From positions 113,408,936 through 113,472,935 of the forward strand of contig OZ020267.1 of assembly GCA_963971225.1 (NCBI GenBank): DNA of 64,000 nucleotides. Reading direction: 5' to 3'. The DNA comes from Melieria omissa (Eukaryota; Arthropoda; Insecta; Diptera; Ulidiidae). The notes beneath the pieces are model-generated. The model searched no databases. It had not been told where the DNA came from and saw only the letters and a list, made by a program, of their open reading frames with translations. The position numbers were made by a program, and so were the translations under genes. Positions 22,418 through 31,265 of this stretch are shown here, one piece after another. Within the stretch, counting starts at the first letter, position 1. Each line of letters begins with the position of its first letter.

Positions 22418-22510
22418 ATGGATCTGACGGGTAAAAATATTTGCTATGTCGCCGACTGTGGCGGCATTGCGCTGGAGACCTGCAAAGTGCTGATGACCAA
22501 AAATATTGCC
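22418..22510 (+). CDS. Adhr: Adh-related protein (Adhr), exon 1
   Basis: 31 codons starting MDLTGKNICYVADCGGIALE, nearly the same as the start of D. melanogaster Adhr as I recall it. The dinucleotide-binding motif is altered exactly as in Adhr: VADCGGIA replaces the GxGGxG pattern of Adh, losing two of the glycines. It ends in phase 0 at gtaagt, the same intron position and length (93 bases) as Adh exon 1, showing the two genes are ancient tandem duplicates. Confidence 0.93.
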
Positions 22511-22579
22511 GTAAGTTAGGTGAACCACGTAGTCAAGTTTCCAGCAAAATCTGAACTAACAAACAATTGGTTTTTGCAG

Positions 22580-22984
22580 AAATTGGCTATTCTGCACAGT
22601 GTGGAGAATCCGAAGGCGATTGCACAGCTGCAGTCCATGAATCCCAAAACGCAGATATTCTTTTGGAAATTCAACGTCACCATGGAACAGTCGGCCATGA
22701 AGCAGTACTTCGACGAGGTTATGGTGCAGATGGACTACATCGATGTGCTGCTGAACGGCGCGACGCTGTGCAAGGAGAGCGACATTGCCGCCACCATTGG
22801 CGTCAATCTGACGGGACTGATCAACACGATCGCCACTGTGCTGCCGTACATGGACAAGAGCAAGGACGGTCGCGGCGGCTTGATCGTGAACATTGCCTCG
22901 GTGACGGGCCTGGATCCGTCGCCCGTCTTCTGTGTGTACAGTGCGGCCAAGTTCGGTGCCATTGGCTTTACGCGCAGTCTGGCG
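22580..22984 (+). CDS. Adhr: Adh-related protein (Adhr), exon 2
   Basis: 135 codons in phase 0 between acceptor tttttgcag and donor gtaatt. KLAILHSVENPKAIAQLQSM and YFDEVMVQMDYIDVLLNGAT are hallmark Adhr blocks. The catalytic tetrad is kept (Asn107, Ser138, Tyr151, Lys155), yet the NAD-selecting Asp of Adh is His37 here and the glycine motif is broken. Cofactor use is therefore doubtful while the fold is under constraint. The enzymatic role of Adhr is, to my knowledge, not established. Confidence 0.94.
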
Positions 22985-23073
22985 GTAATTAAATTTCGCT
23001 TTATTGGCGATTGATGCAATCGCAGCTAAAAGTGTTCGTTCGTTTGTTAATGTTGCACTTAATACTTTGAAAG

Positions 23074-23379
23074 GATCCCATTTTTTATGGCAAAACCGGC
23101 GTCGCACTAATGGCCATTTGTCCAGGACCAACAAAGACCTTTGTGCGTCACCAAATGACGGCCTTCCTCGAGTACGGCCAGTCGTACGTCGACATACTGA
23201 AGGGTGCGCCATGCCAGCAGACGGTTGTGTGTGCGCAGAACATTGTCAAGGCGATCGAGAATGGCGCGAACGGACAGGTGTGGATTGCCGACATGGGTCG
23301 CCTGGAGCTGGTCAAACCGCAACAGTACTGGCAGATGCCGACGGAGCTGGTTGAGTACTTGACAAAGAATGATAAGTAA
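23074..23379 (+). CDS. Adhr: Adh-related protein (Adhr), exon 3
   Basis: 101 codons plus TAA after an 89-base intron with acceptor ctttgaaag. It starts DPIFYGKTGVALMAICPGPT, matching the DPLYYSQNGVAVMAVCCGPT segment of Drosophila Adhr (from memory), and ends LELVKPQQYWQMPTELVEYL then TKNDK. The spliced protein is 267 residues against about 270 in Drosophila. Reading straight through the intron from exon 2 hits a stop at once, so splicing is required. Confidence 0.93.
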   Translation, partial: DPIFYGKTGVALMAICPGPTKTFVRHQMTAFLEYGQSYVDILKGAPCQQTVVCAQNIVKAIENGANGQVWIADMGRLELVKPQQYWQMPTELVEYLTKNDK

Positions 23380-23532
23380 ACATGTCAACGACTGCCTTTC
23401 AATTCAATTTGGGGAATATTGAAGACAAATTACATAAATGCCAAAAGTGGAAAAGAATTAATGGGCAAAAATCGGTGTGTATTTTTATAGTAAGTGATAT
23501 ATCAAATGTTGAAATGTTGCTTAAATATTTTA

Positions 23533-23589
23533 AATAAATATTAAAACGAAAATTCAATCAAGTCTACTGTAAATATTAACTTCAATAAA
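23533..23589 (+). terminator. Adhr: poly(A) signals of Adhr
   Basis: AATAAA at 23533-23538 and again at 23584-23589, about 155 and 205 bases after the Adhr stop codon. Either would be a normal distance for a fly gene. Confidence 0.55.
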
Positions 23590-25359
23590 ACACTTTCGAA
23601 ACCAGCATTGATTGAGATTGTGCAATTTTCCACACGTTTCCTACTCTAAATACACAGAAATTGTTACATTTGTATGTAAATTGCTGCTATCTGCCCGATC
23701 GTCGCCCACAAATTGCCTTCCACGACAATTGATACTAATTGTCACCAGCATTGAACTGAGGTCAGCGGCGGCGCACGCTCGCTTATAATTGAATGCTTAA
23801 CTTGAACTCTTATTGCCGCACCGCAATTCAAGTGTAACCCAAAGTCCGTTGAACTTTAACACCATTTCTGACGCGCCAGAAGTCGGTGTGCGCGACACGC
23901 TGACGCAAACGTGTGCACAAATGTTTGTTGCTCGGGCGCGCACAAAATTGCCGTTTGCATTTTACGGGGATGGCGTGCCACCATTGGAATTCCCTCGAAA
24001 CCAAACCAAACAAACAAACAAAAAATAAAGCCAGACAACAACAACAACAAAACTGCAATAAAATAATGAAAATTCGAAAAATAAATAGCAGCTTTTGGGC
24101 TTTGCGAAAATGTTGGCATGGTTTCAATTTCTGGTGTACGGACAGCGCACACAATGGCCGAAAGCGCGAGTGGTGCGCGCATAGAATGCCGTCTACGGCG
24201 GCCAAGGAGCGCATACGGTTGCGCTACACGTCGGTTCGTTGGCGCAAAGAAATTTCAAAATTAATTTAAAAAGATATTTAATAGCTATTTCATTGGATTT
24301 TCTCTTCTTTCAGACGTAGCACAACAATTTTATTGTACAAGTGCATTAATTGAAAAATCGATTAGTCATCGTTGTGCCATTTTCATAAAAACAGATTTTG
24401 CTAACAAAAACTAAAAGAGGAAAATACCAACAAGAAAATCACATATGCAACGAAATGTTGTACGAATTTAGGTTGCGAGTAGGCATTCCACTTTGTGAGC
24501 GGCGGCGCACTTGCATGATCGATTGGCTAGCGCCATCTCGCTCTATCCTGTCGCCGAAAGAACTTGTTTGTGTGACCTCATAGCTCGCAAGCTAAGAACA
24601 ATTTTCATGCCTACCTACGTGCAATGCGGCGGCTGGATAAAAAACAAGAAAAGTACACATTTTTTATTTCATTGAATTGTCAATCAACTTGGCCAGCAAT
24701 AAATATTTTTAATAGTTAATTGTTGTATTGTTGTATAATTCATGGCGCTGTCAATACAACATTGGATCATACATACAATTGTATGAGCTGTGTGTGTTCT
24801 CAATACTTGTGCAAAATTGCGTAGGAAATTAATGTTTGTTACTAGAGACTTTGTACATATTGTTGACTTTTCAACCAAAAAATATCTCTAATTAAGAAAA
24901 AAATGTATTACAAAAAGCATACGCAAAGGCTTGATTTCCAAGTTCTCACGAGCCATTTGTATAATTTGTAAAGTAAAATACAATGAATGGATTTCTGTAT
25001 GGACGCCAAAGTAAACACTTGACATAATTTTAGGACCTTGATCCTATTCAGATAATTGTAGCTCATAAACCGGCAGTTTTAAGGACCTAAAGTAGATTTT
25101 ATATTTAAGAACATACATTTTTAAAGCTTTCCAAAAATTAGTTCACTAAAAACAGCATAAATTGATTAAAATCATGGTTCCGGTTTCCAAATTCGTTAAA
25201 TAGCTATAGTTCGTTAACTTGTTACTAAGGATCTGAAATTAATTTTATTTTTTAATAATTCTCACGCGTAGGAGATCAAAAACTAGCCTTAAGTTCATTA
25301 GATCTCAAGGGAAAATGAGGAGACTCAAAGTTGAATAAGGCTCACAAAAATGACAAATA
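23590..25359. other. osp: intron stretch downstream of Adhr, no gene recognised
   Basis: No supported coding sequence. ORFs near 23813-24269 on both strands consist of low-complexity or unplaced peptides. The final part is AT-rich up to the pogo-like MITE. Confidence 0.45.
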
Positions 25360-25572
25360 CAGTTGTGTTTGGATATAGTGAACTAATTATTGCAAGGCCT
25401 GTTCACAGTATCGAAGCTGTTCACTATATCAAGGTTAACATTTTTGTTGAAAAACTCGTTTTATTTGCTAATTTTTTTTTTTCAATATTTAGAGGCTCCA
25501 TATCAAAATTTGTATGTTCACTACATCGAAGTGTTCACTATATCGGGTGTTCACTATATCTAGACACGACTG
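25360..25572. mobile_element. pogo/Tigger-like MITE, 213 bases
   Basis: Ends are inverted repeats: CAGTtGTGTttgGATATAGT and GAAC from the left, CAGTcGTGTctaGATATAGT and GAAC from the right (reverse-complemented). TA lies on both sides (25358-25359, 25573-25574). The CAGT start with a TA target is typical of pogo/Tigger members of Tc1/mariner. Inside, ttcactatatc-type motifs repeat several times in direct and inverted orientation, probable sub-terminal transposase sites. No coding capacity. Confidence 0.75.
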
Positions 25573-25762
25573 TATTTCCAATTGTTTAAATAGCTGTGAC
25601 TGATAGCTTCACGGATCTGATATAAATTCTATCTTTTAGGTAATCTGACAGGGTTTTGGAAAATTGCCTCTAACTGCCTAAAATTTTAGCAAAAACAAAT
25701 AAAAATGAAAGACAATGAAGCGATTTCAAGAATAAAACATTTTGTAAAACATTCAAATGATT

Positions 25763-25775
25763 TAGGATTTTTGTA
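25763..25775. repeat. target-site duplication, left of LINE
   Basis: TAGGATTTTTGTA, repeated exactly at 31253-31265 on the other side of the LINE. It fixes the element's ends and indicates target-primed reverse transcription. Confidence 0.92.
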
Positions 25776-25971
25776 CAGTCACCGACGAACCTTCGACGTG
25801 ATCAGTTCTCAGCGACAGCGCTAATTATACCGCAGTGCCGAGTGTGTTCTTTCTTTGCTTTCGTCAACGATCGTTGATAACAACAACAAAGTACTCCTCA
25901 TATCGTACAAGCTTACATTCCGTGTGAAAAGTGAACACAGTGTAATTTAGAAACTTTCGACTTCCAGCAGA

Positions 25972-27306
25972 ATGGGCCCCGACCCCCCCGAATTGCCGGG
26001 GAACCGGTTCGCTGAGCTCGCCAATCACTCAGCCACCAGTCCGAAACAAAAACGCAGAAAAATTAATAGAAACATTACACAGGAACTTTTTCCCCCTTTG
26101 CCACGATCAAACATGCAAACCATCATTCCAAAATTTGTCCTGATCAAATCTACGGATGGCAACAAGCAACTAAGTGACTTTAGTGTCTTTGCTAAGAAAA
26201 AAGCACTTGATTCAATAAGCACCGAAATAGAAACAGTAAGCATACTACGAGACGGCAGCCTGCTCGTACTTACAAAGTCCCAAATGGTAGCCAGCCGATT
26301 TGTTAAAACTAAAAATTTTGGCGGTCTCTGTCCGGTCGAAATCACACTTCACGAGTCACTTAATTCAAGTAAGGGGACGATCTTTGACAAAAATCTCATC
26401 CCTACCCCTGAAGATGAGATACTTGCAGACCTCAAAGCACAAGGTGTAACAGGTGTTCACAAATTCACCAGAATGGTAGGTGACAAAAGAATCGCATCTG
26501 GCGTGATACTACTGACCTTCGACCTTTACAAACCGCCTAATACTATTGACATTGCTTGGTACAGTCTCCCTGTCCGGGAATATTACCCTACCCCCATGCG
26601 CTGCAAAAGCTGCCAACTACTCGGCCACACTGCCAAAAATTGCAAAAACAATCCCTCTTGCAATGGTTGTAATCTTCCACCTCATGACCCAGCCAAATGC
26701 ACTCGCGAATTCTGTGCTAACTGTTACGGTTCACACGCTGCTTCTTCCTCAACTTGTCCCAGGTTCCTCCAACAAAAAGACATACTAAAAATTAAAACAA
26801 AAAACAAGTGCAGCATGTTCGAAGCACGACGCTTATACAAACAATCCAACCCAATAAATCCCCAAAAAAACAATTATTCTTATGCAACCACGCTAAAAAC
26901 CACTAATAAAGAAAACCCCGTTATCCCTCAAATAACCGACAGTCCACCAACAACTAAAAGCACAAAAGAAACAATCTCTCCCAACAATGACTCACCTCAA
27001 ACGTCTCTCGAATATGACACCTCATCTACCCATAAGAAGACACAAATTTTTAACCACAACGGCAAAACACATCACAACTCAAACTTTAACAATAACTCAA
27101 CCACAAAAACTCAACTCTCCCTTTATAATAACAATACCCCAAACCGAATAACTCAACTCTCTCACCCCGACAACAACAACCCAATATCTCAGCCTCCTCT
27201 CTCTAGTAATAATACCCCAACGACTTATATCTCTCACCATTCTCCCCACAACTCCAATGTGTCAAAGTCAACCTCTCCCACTCCCCAATCTCTTAATGAA
27301 ATCTAA
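25972..27306 (+). CDS. LINE ORF1: Gag-like RNA-binding protein with three CCHC zinc knuckles
   Basis: 444 codons from ATG (MGPDPPELPGNRFAELANHS) to TAA, no frame break. The centre carries three knuckles at about residues 211-265: CKSCQLLGHTAKNC (CX2CX4HX4C), CNGCNLPPHDPAKC (same spacing) and CANCYGSHAASSSTC (a variant spacing). This is the arrangement of the I-factor ORF1, which coats the element RNA to form ribonucleoprotein particles. The upstream part resembles an RRM-like ORF1 core. The C-terminal 140 residues are a disordered Asn/Thr/Ser/Pro-rich tail. The product is typical in length for the family. Confidence 0.92.
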   Translation: MGPDPPELPGNRFAELANHSATSPKQKRRKINRNITQELFPPLPRSNMQTIIPKFVLIKSTDGNKQLSDFSVFAKKKALDSISTEIETVSILRDGSLLVLTKSQMVASRFVKTKNFGGLCPVEITLHESLNSSKGTIFDKNLIPTPEDEILADLKAQGVTGVHKFTRMVGDKRIASGVILLTFDLYKPPNTIDIAWYSLPVREYYPTPMRCKSCQLLGHTAKNCKNNPSCNGCNLPPHDPAKCTREFCANCYGSHAASSSTCPRFLQQKDILKIKTKNKCSMFEARRLYKQSNPINPQKNNYSYATTLKTTNKENPVIPQITDSPPTTKSTKETISPNNDSPQTSLEYDTSSTHKKTQIFNHNGKTHHNSNFNNNSTTKTQLSLYNNNTPNRITQLSHPDNNNPISQPPLSSNNTPTTYISHHSPHNSNVSKSTSPTPQSLNEI

Positions 27307-27405
27307 ATTCCAACTGATACATTCCAATATTTCCACATTGTCTTTCTCTTTCCATGATACAACATATTGTATCTCAGTTAAGAGATCGACCTTTCTTCTC
27401 AGTAT

Positions 27406-30400
27406 ATGATCTCCAATATTCTGCAATGGAATATTCGCGGATACCATAATAATTACTCCGAAATGGAAATATTAATAAAGCAACTCAATCCACTAGCAAT
27501 ATGCCTACAAGAAACTCACTGCATTCATAATTCAAGCCCACCAGTCCCCAAGCAATATACAGGTTATTTCCACAATTTTATACAAAATCACACAGCAAAA
27601 CAAGGCACAGCCCTTCTAATTCACAAATCCATTCCCCACAAAAAATTAAATATAAATTCAAACATCTCACACATAGCTGTCAACATTTTCTTAAATTTCA
27701 GTCTAACTATAGTTTCTATTTACATCCCACCCCAACAAACTGTGACTATAAGCGACCTAAACACATTACTTACAAACTTCAACACCCCCGTTCTTCTAGT
27801 AGGAGACTTTAATGCCTGGAGCCAACTCTGGGGCTCTCCGAATCTCAACCCCCGAGGCATGATTGTAGAAGACTTTGTTCTCTGCTCCAACTTATCAATC
27901 CTAAATGATGGAACTCCAACTCACTTCAGTACTCACCGGACTTTTACGCATGTTGACTTAGCGATATGCTCAACCCAGCTACTTCCATACTGCTCCTGGC
28001 AGGCCATTAACAACTTACACAATAGTGATCACTTCCCTTGTATCACAACCATAAATCAATTGATAAACCGCCCTCACCCGAAAATATGTCAATTCAATAC
28101 GAAACGCGCCAACTGGCCAAAATACCAGGAAACTATTCTTTCCATCGCTGAAAACTTTCCAACCTCCGAAAACATCAACAAGGAATGTGCAAACATCCAA
28201 AAGATTATCCGAGCTGCAGCAAATAAAACGATCCCTTTAAACTCCAACAAAACAAGCTCGAAAACTGTTCCCTGGTGGAACTCAGAACTAAAAAAACTCA
28301 GAGATGAAAAGCAACTAGCCTGGCGCATGTTACGCAGGCATAACACTATCCAAAATTTTATAGATTACAAAAAGAAAAATGCACAGTTCACCAAAGCCAA
28401 AAAAACAGCAAAAGCAGAAAGCCTTTATGAATTCACAACACGCTTAAATCCTTCTACCTGCACCGCCAAAATATGGCAAGGTGTTCGAACACTAGTCGGT
28501 ACTTACACACCACATTCAGTAAAAGCACTAAGCGTTAACAACACTATCATATCCGACACCTTTGACATAGCCAATACGTTCGGAGAAAATTGGTCAATGG
28601 ACTCCCATGACTCAAATTTCCATTCAAAATTTTGCTCAGAAAAAACCTCGGAACTCAAAAAAACTGTGAATGAACAAAATCTAACCAATAAAAACAAAGA
28701 TATCGATTCTACACTCACATTTTCAGAACTTGAATTTTGTCTTAAAAATTTCACTGGCAAAACACCAGGTCTGGATAAAATTCAATATCCGATGATCAAA
28801 CATGCACCAAAAATATTCAAATCCAGAATTCTCAAATTTTTTAACAATATCATGAACTCCGGAACTATACCACAAAACTTAAAAACAGCCATCATTGTCC
28901 CAATTAAAAAACCAAATAAACCGGATTGCACATTGGACTCGTTTCGTCCTATTTCTCTACTACCCTGCATCGGAAAATTAATGGAAAAAATGATTTCAAA
29001 GCGACTAATGTGGTTTATTAAAAAATATAATCTTTTAGCAAAGAATCAGGTAGGCTTCCAATCCGGAAATAGCACAACACATGCACTATTGTTCTTGGAC
29101 AACATAATATCCAAAAATCTTTCTTCAAGAAACCACACCTCAATTCTGTCAATCGACTTTACTAAAGCGTTTGACAGAATTGGTGTTCACCTTATATTAA
29201 AAAAACTGCAAGACTGGGAGGTTGGACCAAAATTATATAATTACATTAAATCATTTCTCTCTTCGCGCAAATTTCGATGCAGGGTAAATAACACTTACTC
29301 CAAAACATTTCCGATATTCAATGGGATCCCCCAAGGCTCCCCGCTTTCAGTAACTCTATTTCTTATCGCGTTTGACGACCTAAGTAGAATAATAATGAAT
29401 AATAAAAAACTTGAACATTGCATATATGCGGATGACCTGTATATAATCGCAAAACAACAAAATATTCAAGAGGTCCAAAATAACTTTATCCAAATTCTTG
29501 CGGACATTGACACTTGGTCAGAATCCTCGGGAGCACAAATATCAGTTACAAAAACTAAACATTTACATGTATGCAAAAAACAAAGTTGCAACAACCTAAA
29601 TATATCATACAGAAACACTCAAATTAATAATGTCGATAGTATTAAGATTTTAGGTGTATATTTCGATTCTAAGTATACGTTTAAGCATCACTGTACATAT
29701 CTCAAACAAACATTAGCTACCAGGGTAAACATTATAAAATACCTCGCATCTTACAAAAGTAGCACTCATTGTAATACCCTCTTAAACATAACCAAATTAA
29801 TTATACTCTCCAAAATTGAATATGGCGCTGTGATTTTTGGCAGCTGCGCTAAAAGCAACCTCAACACCATAAAGGCTCCTTACCACGCGGCAATCAGATC
29901 CAGCCTAAGAGCTTTCCGAACTACTCCGATTGCAAATCTTCTCATCGAGGGAGGCTTTCACACGATCGAACAACAAATTGACATTGTTAGATGCCGGCTC
30001 ACATACATTCTAACTGCCCCTAGTTCCAGCCTGCTACACTATCCCATCCAACTACTTAAGAAGCGCAAAACGTGGCTAAAAAGACCATCAGCGCTGGCAC
30101 TCCTGCTGAAGTATGCAAAAGAACTAGACTTAAATGTAAACCGCACAATGCCCAACAACACGAAATTACCGTGGTGGAAACTCAACCCAGAGATTTTCAT
30201 TTCGGACTTGGCAAATTTCCGCAAGAACAGCACTCCGGTGGTAGTCTTCAACAACATCTTCAACGCTTTAAACAGTTCGTTCAAAAAAGACAAATGGACT
30301 TTTTTGTACACTGACGGATCAAAAACGGCAGAAGCTACCGCATTTGCGGTGGTCGACGATCCAGGAAACAATGTAGCTGTCGGGATCCTACCGGAAGATG

Positions 30401-31104
30401 CCACAATATTCGAAGCGGAAGCTGTCGGAATTTCGGCGGCTCTAAACAAATGCATGAAGTCTAGACCAAAACACATAATTTGTACAGACAGTTACTCGGT
30501 TTTCGAAGCGACTAAAAACATCTGCAACAAAAATGAATTAATTCAACAAATTCAACAGCAACTTATTGCCCTTAGTGGCAAAGTCAAAATCCTATGGGTG
30601 CCCAGCCATGTAGGAATCAGAGGCAACGAATTTGCGGACAAGGCGGCAAAGTTAGCCACAAAGCAACCTCTTATTACAGTATCTCCAATGACGAAAAAGC
30701 GATACACGACACATGCAGTTAAGAAGCTGCGCGCCGCACATGAAATTGAGTGGTCCAACTACAACCACGCTTACAAAAACATAAACCCTTATGGCAAACC
30801 TATAAACTTACCAACAACGACAAGCATGCTTCAAAATAAATGCTTTGTTCGGCTAAGACTAGGCCACACACGAATAACACACCAATACCGGATCCAACAA
30901 GAACCACAGCCCATTTGCCATTACTGTAATAACGCACCACTCACTGTCCACCATCTACTATCGTCTTGCCAATCCATATCTAACACCCGCACTAACGTTT
31001 TTTCTTCTTCAAACCCTCTAGAAATCCTTTCCAATCCATCAGATAAAAACATAAACTTAATTTACAACTATCTTGTCTCTTTAAAGATTCAAAAAGATAT
31101 TTGA
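27406..31104 (+). CDS. LINE ORF2: AP endonuclease, reverse transcriptase, RNase H
   Basis: 1232 codons, intact. Domains in order are as follows. An apurinic-type endonuclease spans residues 1 to about 225 (ILQWNIRG, LQETHC, VGDFNAW, NSDHFP). The reverse transcriptase spans about 470-760 (FRPISLLPCIGKLMEK, the IDFTKAFDRI block, GIPQGSPLS, and catalytic YADD near residue 673). RNase H spans about 960-1090 (YTDGSKT, EAEAVGISAAL, CTDSYSV, VPSHVGIRGNEFADKAA, all catalytic acidic positions present). A C-terminal CCHC-like CHYCNNAPLTVHHLLSSC lies near the end. All key catalytic motifs are visible, so the protein may be functional. It nicks target DNA and copies the element RNA in place. Confidence 0.95.
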   Translation: MISNILQWNIRGYHNNYSEMEILIKQLNPLAICLQETHCIHNSSPPVPKQYTGYFHNFIQNHTAKQGTALLIHKSIPHKKLNINSNISHIAVNIFLNFSLTIVSIYIPPQQTVTISDLNTLLTNFNTPVLLVGDFNAWSQLWGSPNLNPRGMIVEDFVLCSNLSILNDGTPTHFSTHRTFTHVDLAICSTQLLPYCSWQAINNLHNSDHFPCITTINQLINRPHPKICQFNTKRANWPKYQETILSIAENFPTSENINKECANIQKIIRAAANKTIPLNSNKTSSKTVPWWNSELKKLRDEKQLAWRMLRRHNTIQNFIDYKKKNAQFTKAKKTAKAESLYEFTTRLNPSTCTAKIWQGVRTLVGTYTPHSVKALSVNNTIISDTFDIANTFGENWSMDSHDSNFHSKFCSEKTSELKKTVNEQNLTNKNKDIDSTLTFSELEFCLKNFTGKTPGLDKIQYPMIKHAPKIFKSRILKFFNNIMNSGTIPQNLKTAIIVPIKKPNKPDCTLDSFRPISLLPCIGKLMEKMISKRLMWFIKKYNLLAKNQVGFQSGNSTTHALLFLDNIISKNLSSRNHTSILSIDFTKAFDRIGVHLILKKLQDWEVGPKLYNYIKSFLSSRKFRCRVNNTYSKTFPIFNGIPQGSPLSVTLFLIAFDDLSRIIMNNKKLEHCIYADDLYIIAKQQNIQEVQNNFIQILADIDTWSESSGAQISVTKTKHLHVCKKQSCNNLNISYRNTQINNVDSIKILGVYFDSKYTFKHHCTYLKQTLATRVNIIKYLASYKSSTHCNTLLNITKLIILSKIEYGAVIFGSCAKSNLNTIKAPYHAAIRSSLRAFRTTPIANLLIEGGFHTIEQQIDIVRCRLTYILTAPSSSLLHYPIQLLKKRKTWLKRPSALALLLKYAKELDLNVNRTMPNNTKLPWWKLNPEIFISDLANFRKNSTPVVVFNNIFNALNSSFKKDKWTFLYTDGSKTAEATAFAVVDDPGNNVAVGILPEDATIFEAEAVGISAALNKCMKSRPKHIICTDSYSVFEATKNICNKNELIQQIQQQLIALSGKVKILWVPSHVGIRGNEFADKAAKLATKQPLITVSPMTKKRYTTHAVKKLRAAHEIEWSNYNHAYKNINPYGKPINLPTTTSMLQNKCFVRLRLGHTRITHQYRIQQEPQPICHYCNNAPLTVHHLLSSCQSISNTRTNVFSSSNPLEILSNPSDKNINLIYNYLVSLKIQKDI

Positions 31105-31252
31105 AATAGTATCCAAGAACTACTGTAATATTTATTCATTTTTTATTTTCTCAACCCCACTATACCACCTAAGCCGATAGCCCTGGTAGCTAGCGCTTTT
31201 GTATTTTATTATAATTTTAATTGCAATAAAATGTAATAACTAACTAACTAAC

Positions 31253-31265
31253 TAGGATTTTTGTA
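31253..31265. repeat. target-site duplication, right of LINE
   Basis: Second exact copy of TAGGATTTTTGTA, directly after the taac tail. Confidence 0.92.

Larger units (their letters stand above)
25776..31252 (+). mobile_element. I-clade non-LTR retrotransposon (LINE), structurally complete
   Basis: 5,477 bases between perfect 13-base target-site duplications. It begins CAGTCACCGACG (CAGT starts are common in I/jockey-type elements), has a 196-base 5' leader, two open ORFs separated by 99 bases, a short 3' UTR and a tail of taac repeats (31234-31252) instead of poly(A). The combination of endonuclease, reverse transcriptase and RNase H in ORF2, three CCHC knuckles in ORF1 and a short tandem-repeat tail points to the I clade. 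It has inserted in the Adh orientation, antisense to osp. The coding strand is rich in A and C. With both ORFs uninterrupted and exact TSDs, this looks young and may be autonomous. Confidence 0.93.

Noticed and set aside
22556..23212. 218-codon minus-strand ORF over Adhr
   Set aside because: Shadow of the Adhr coding exons; no independent support.
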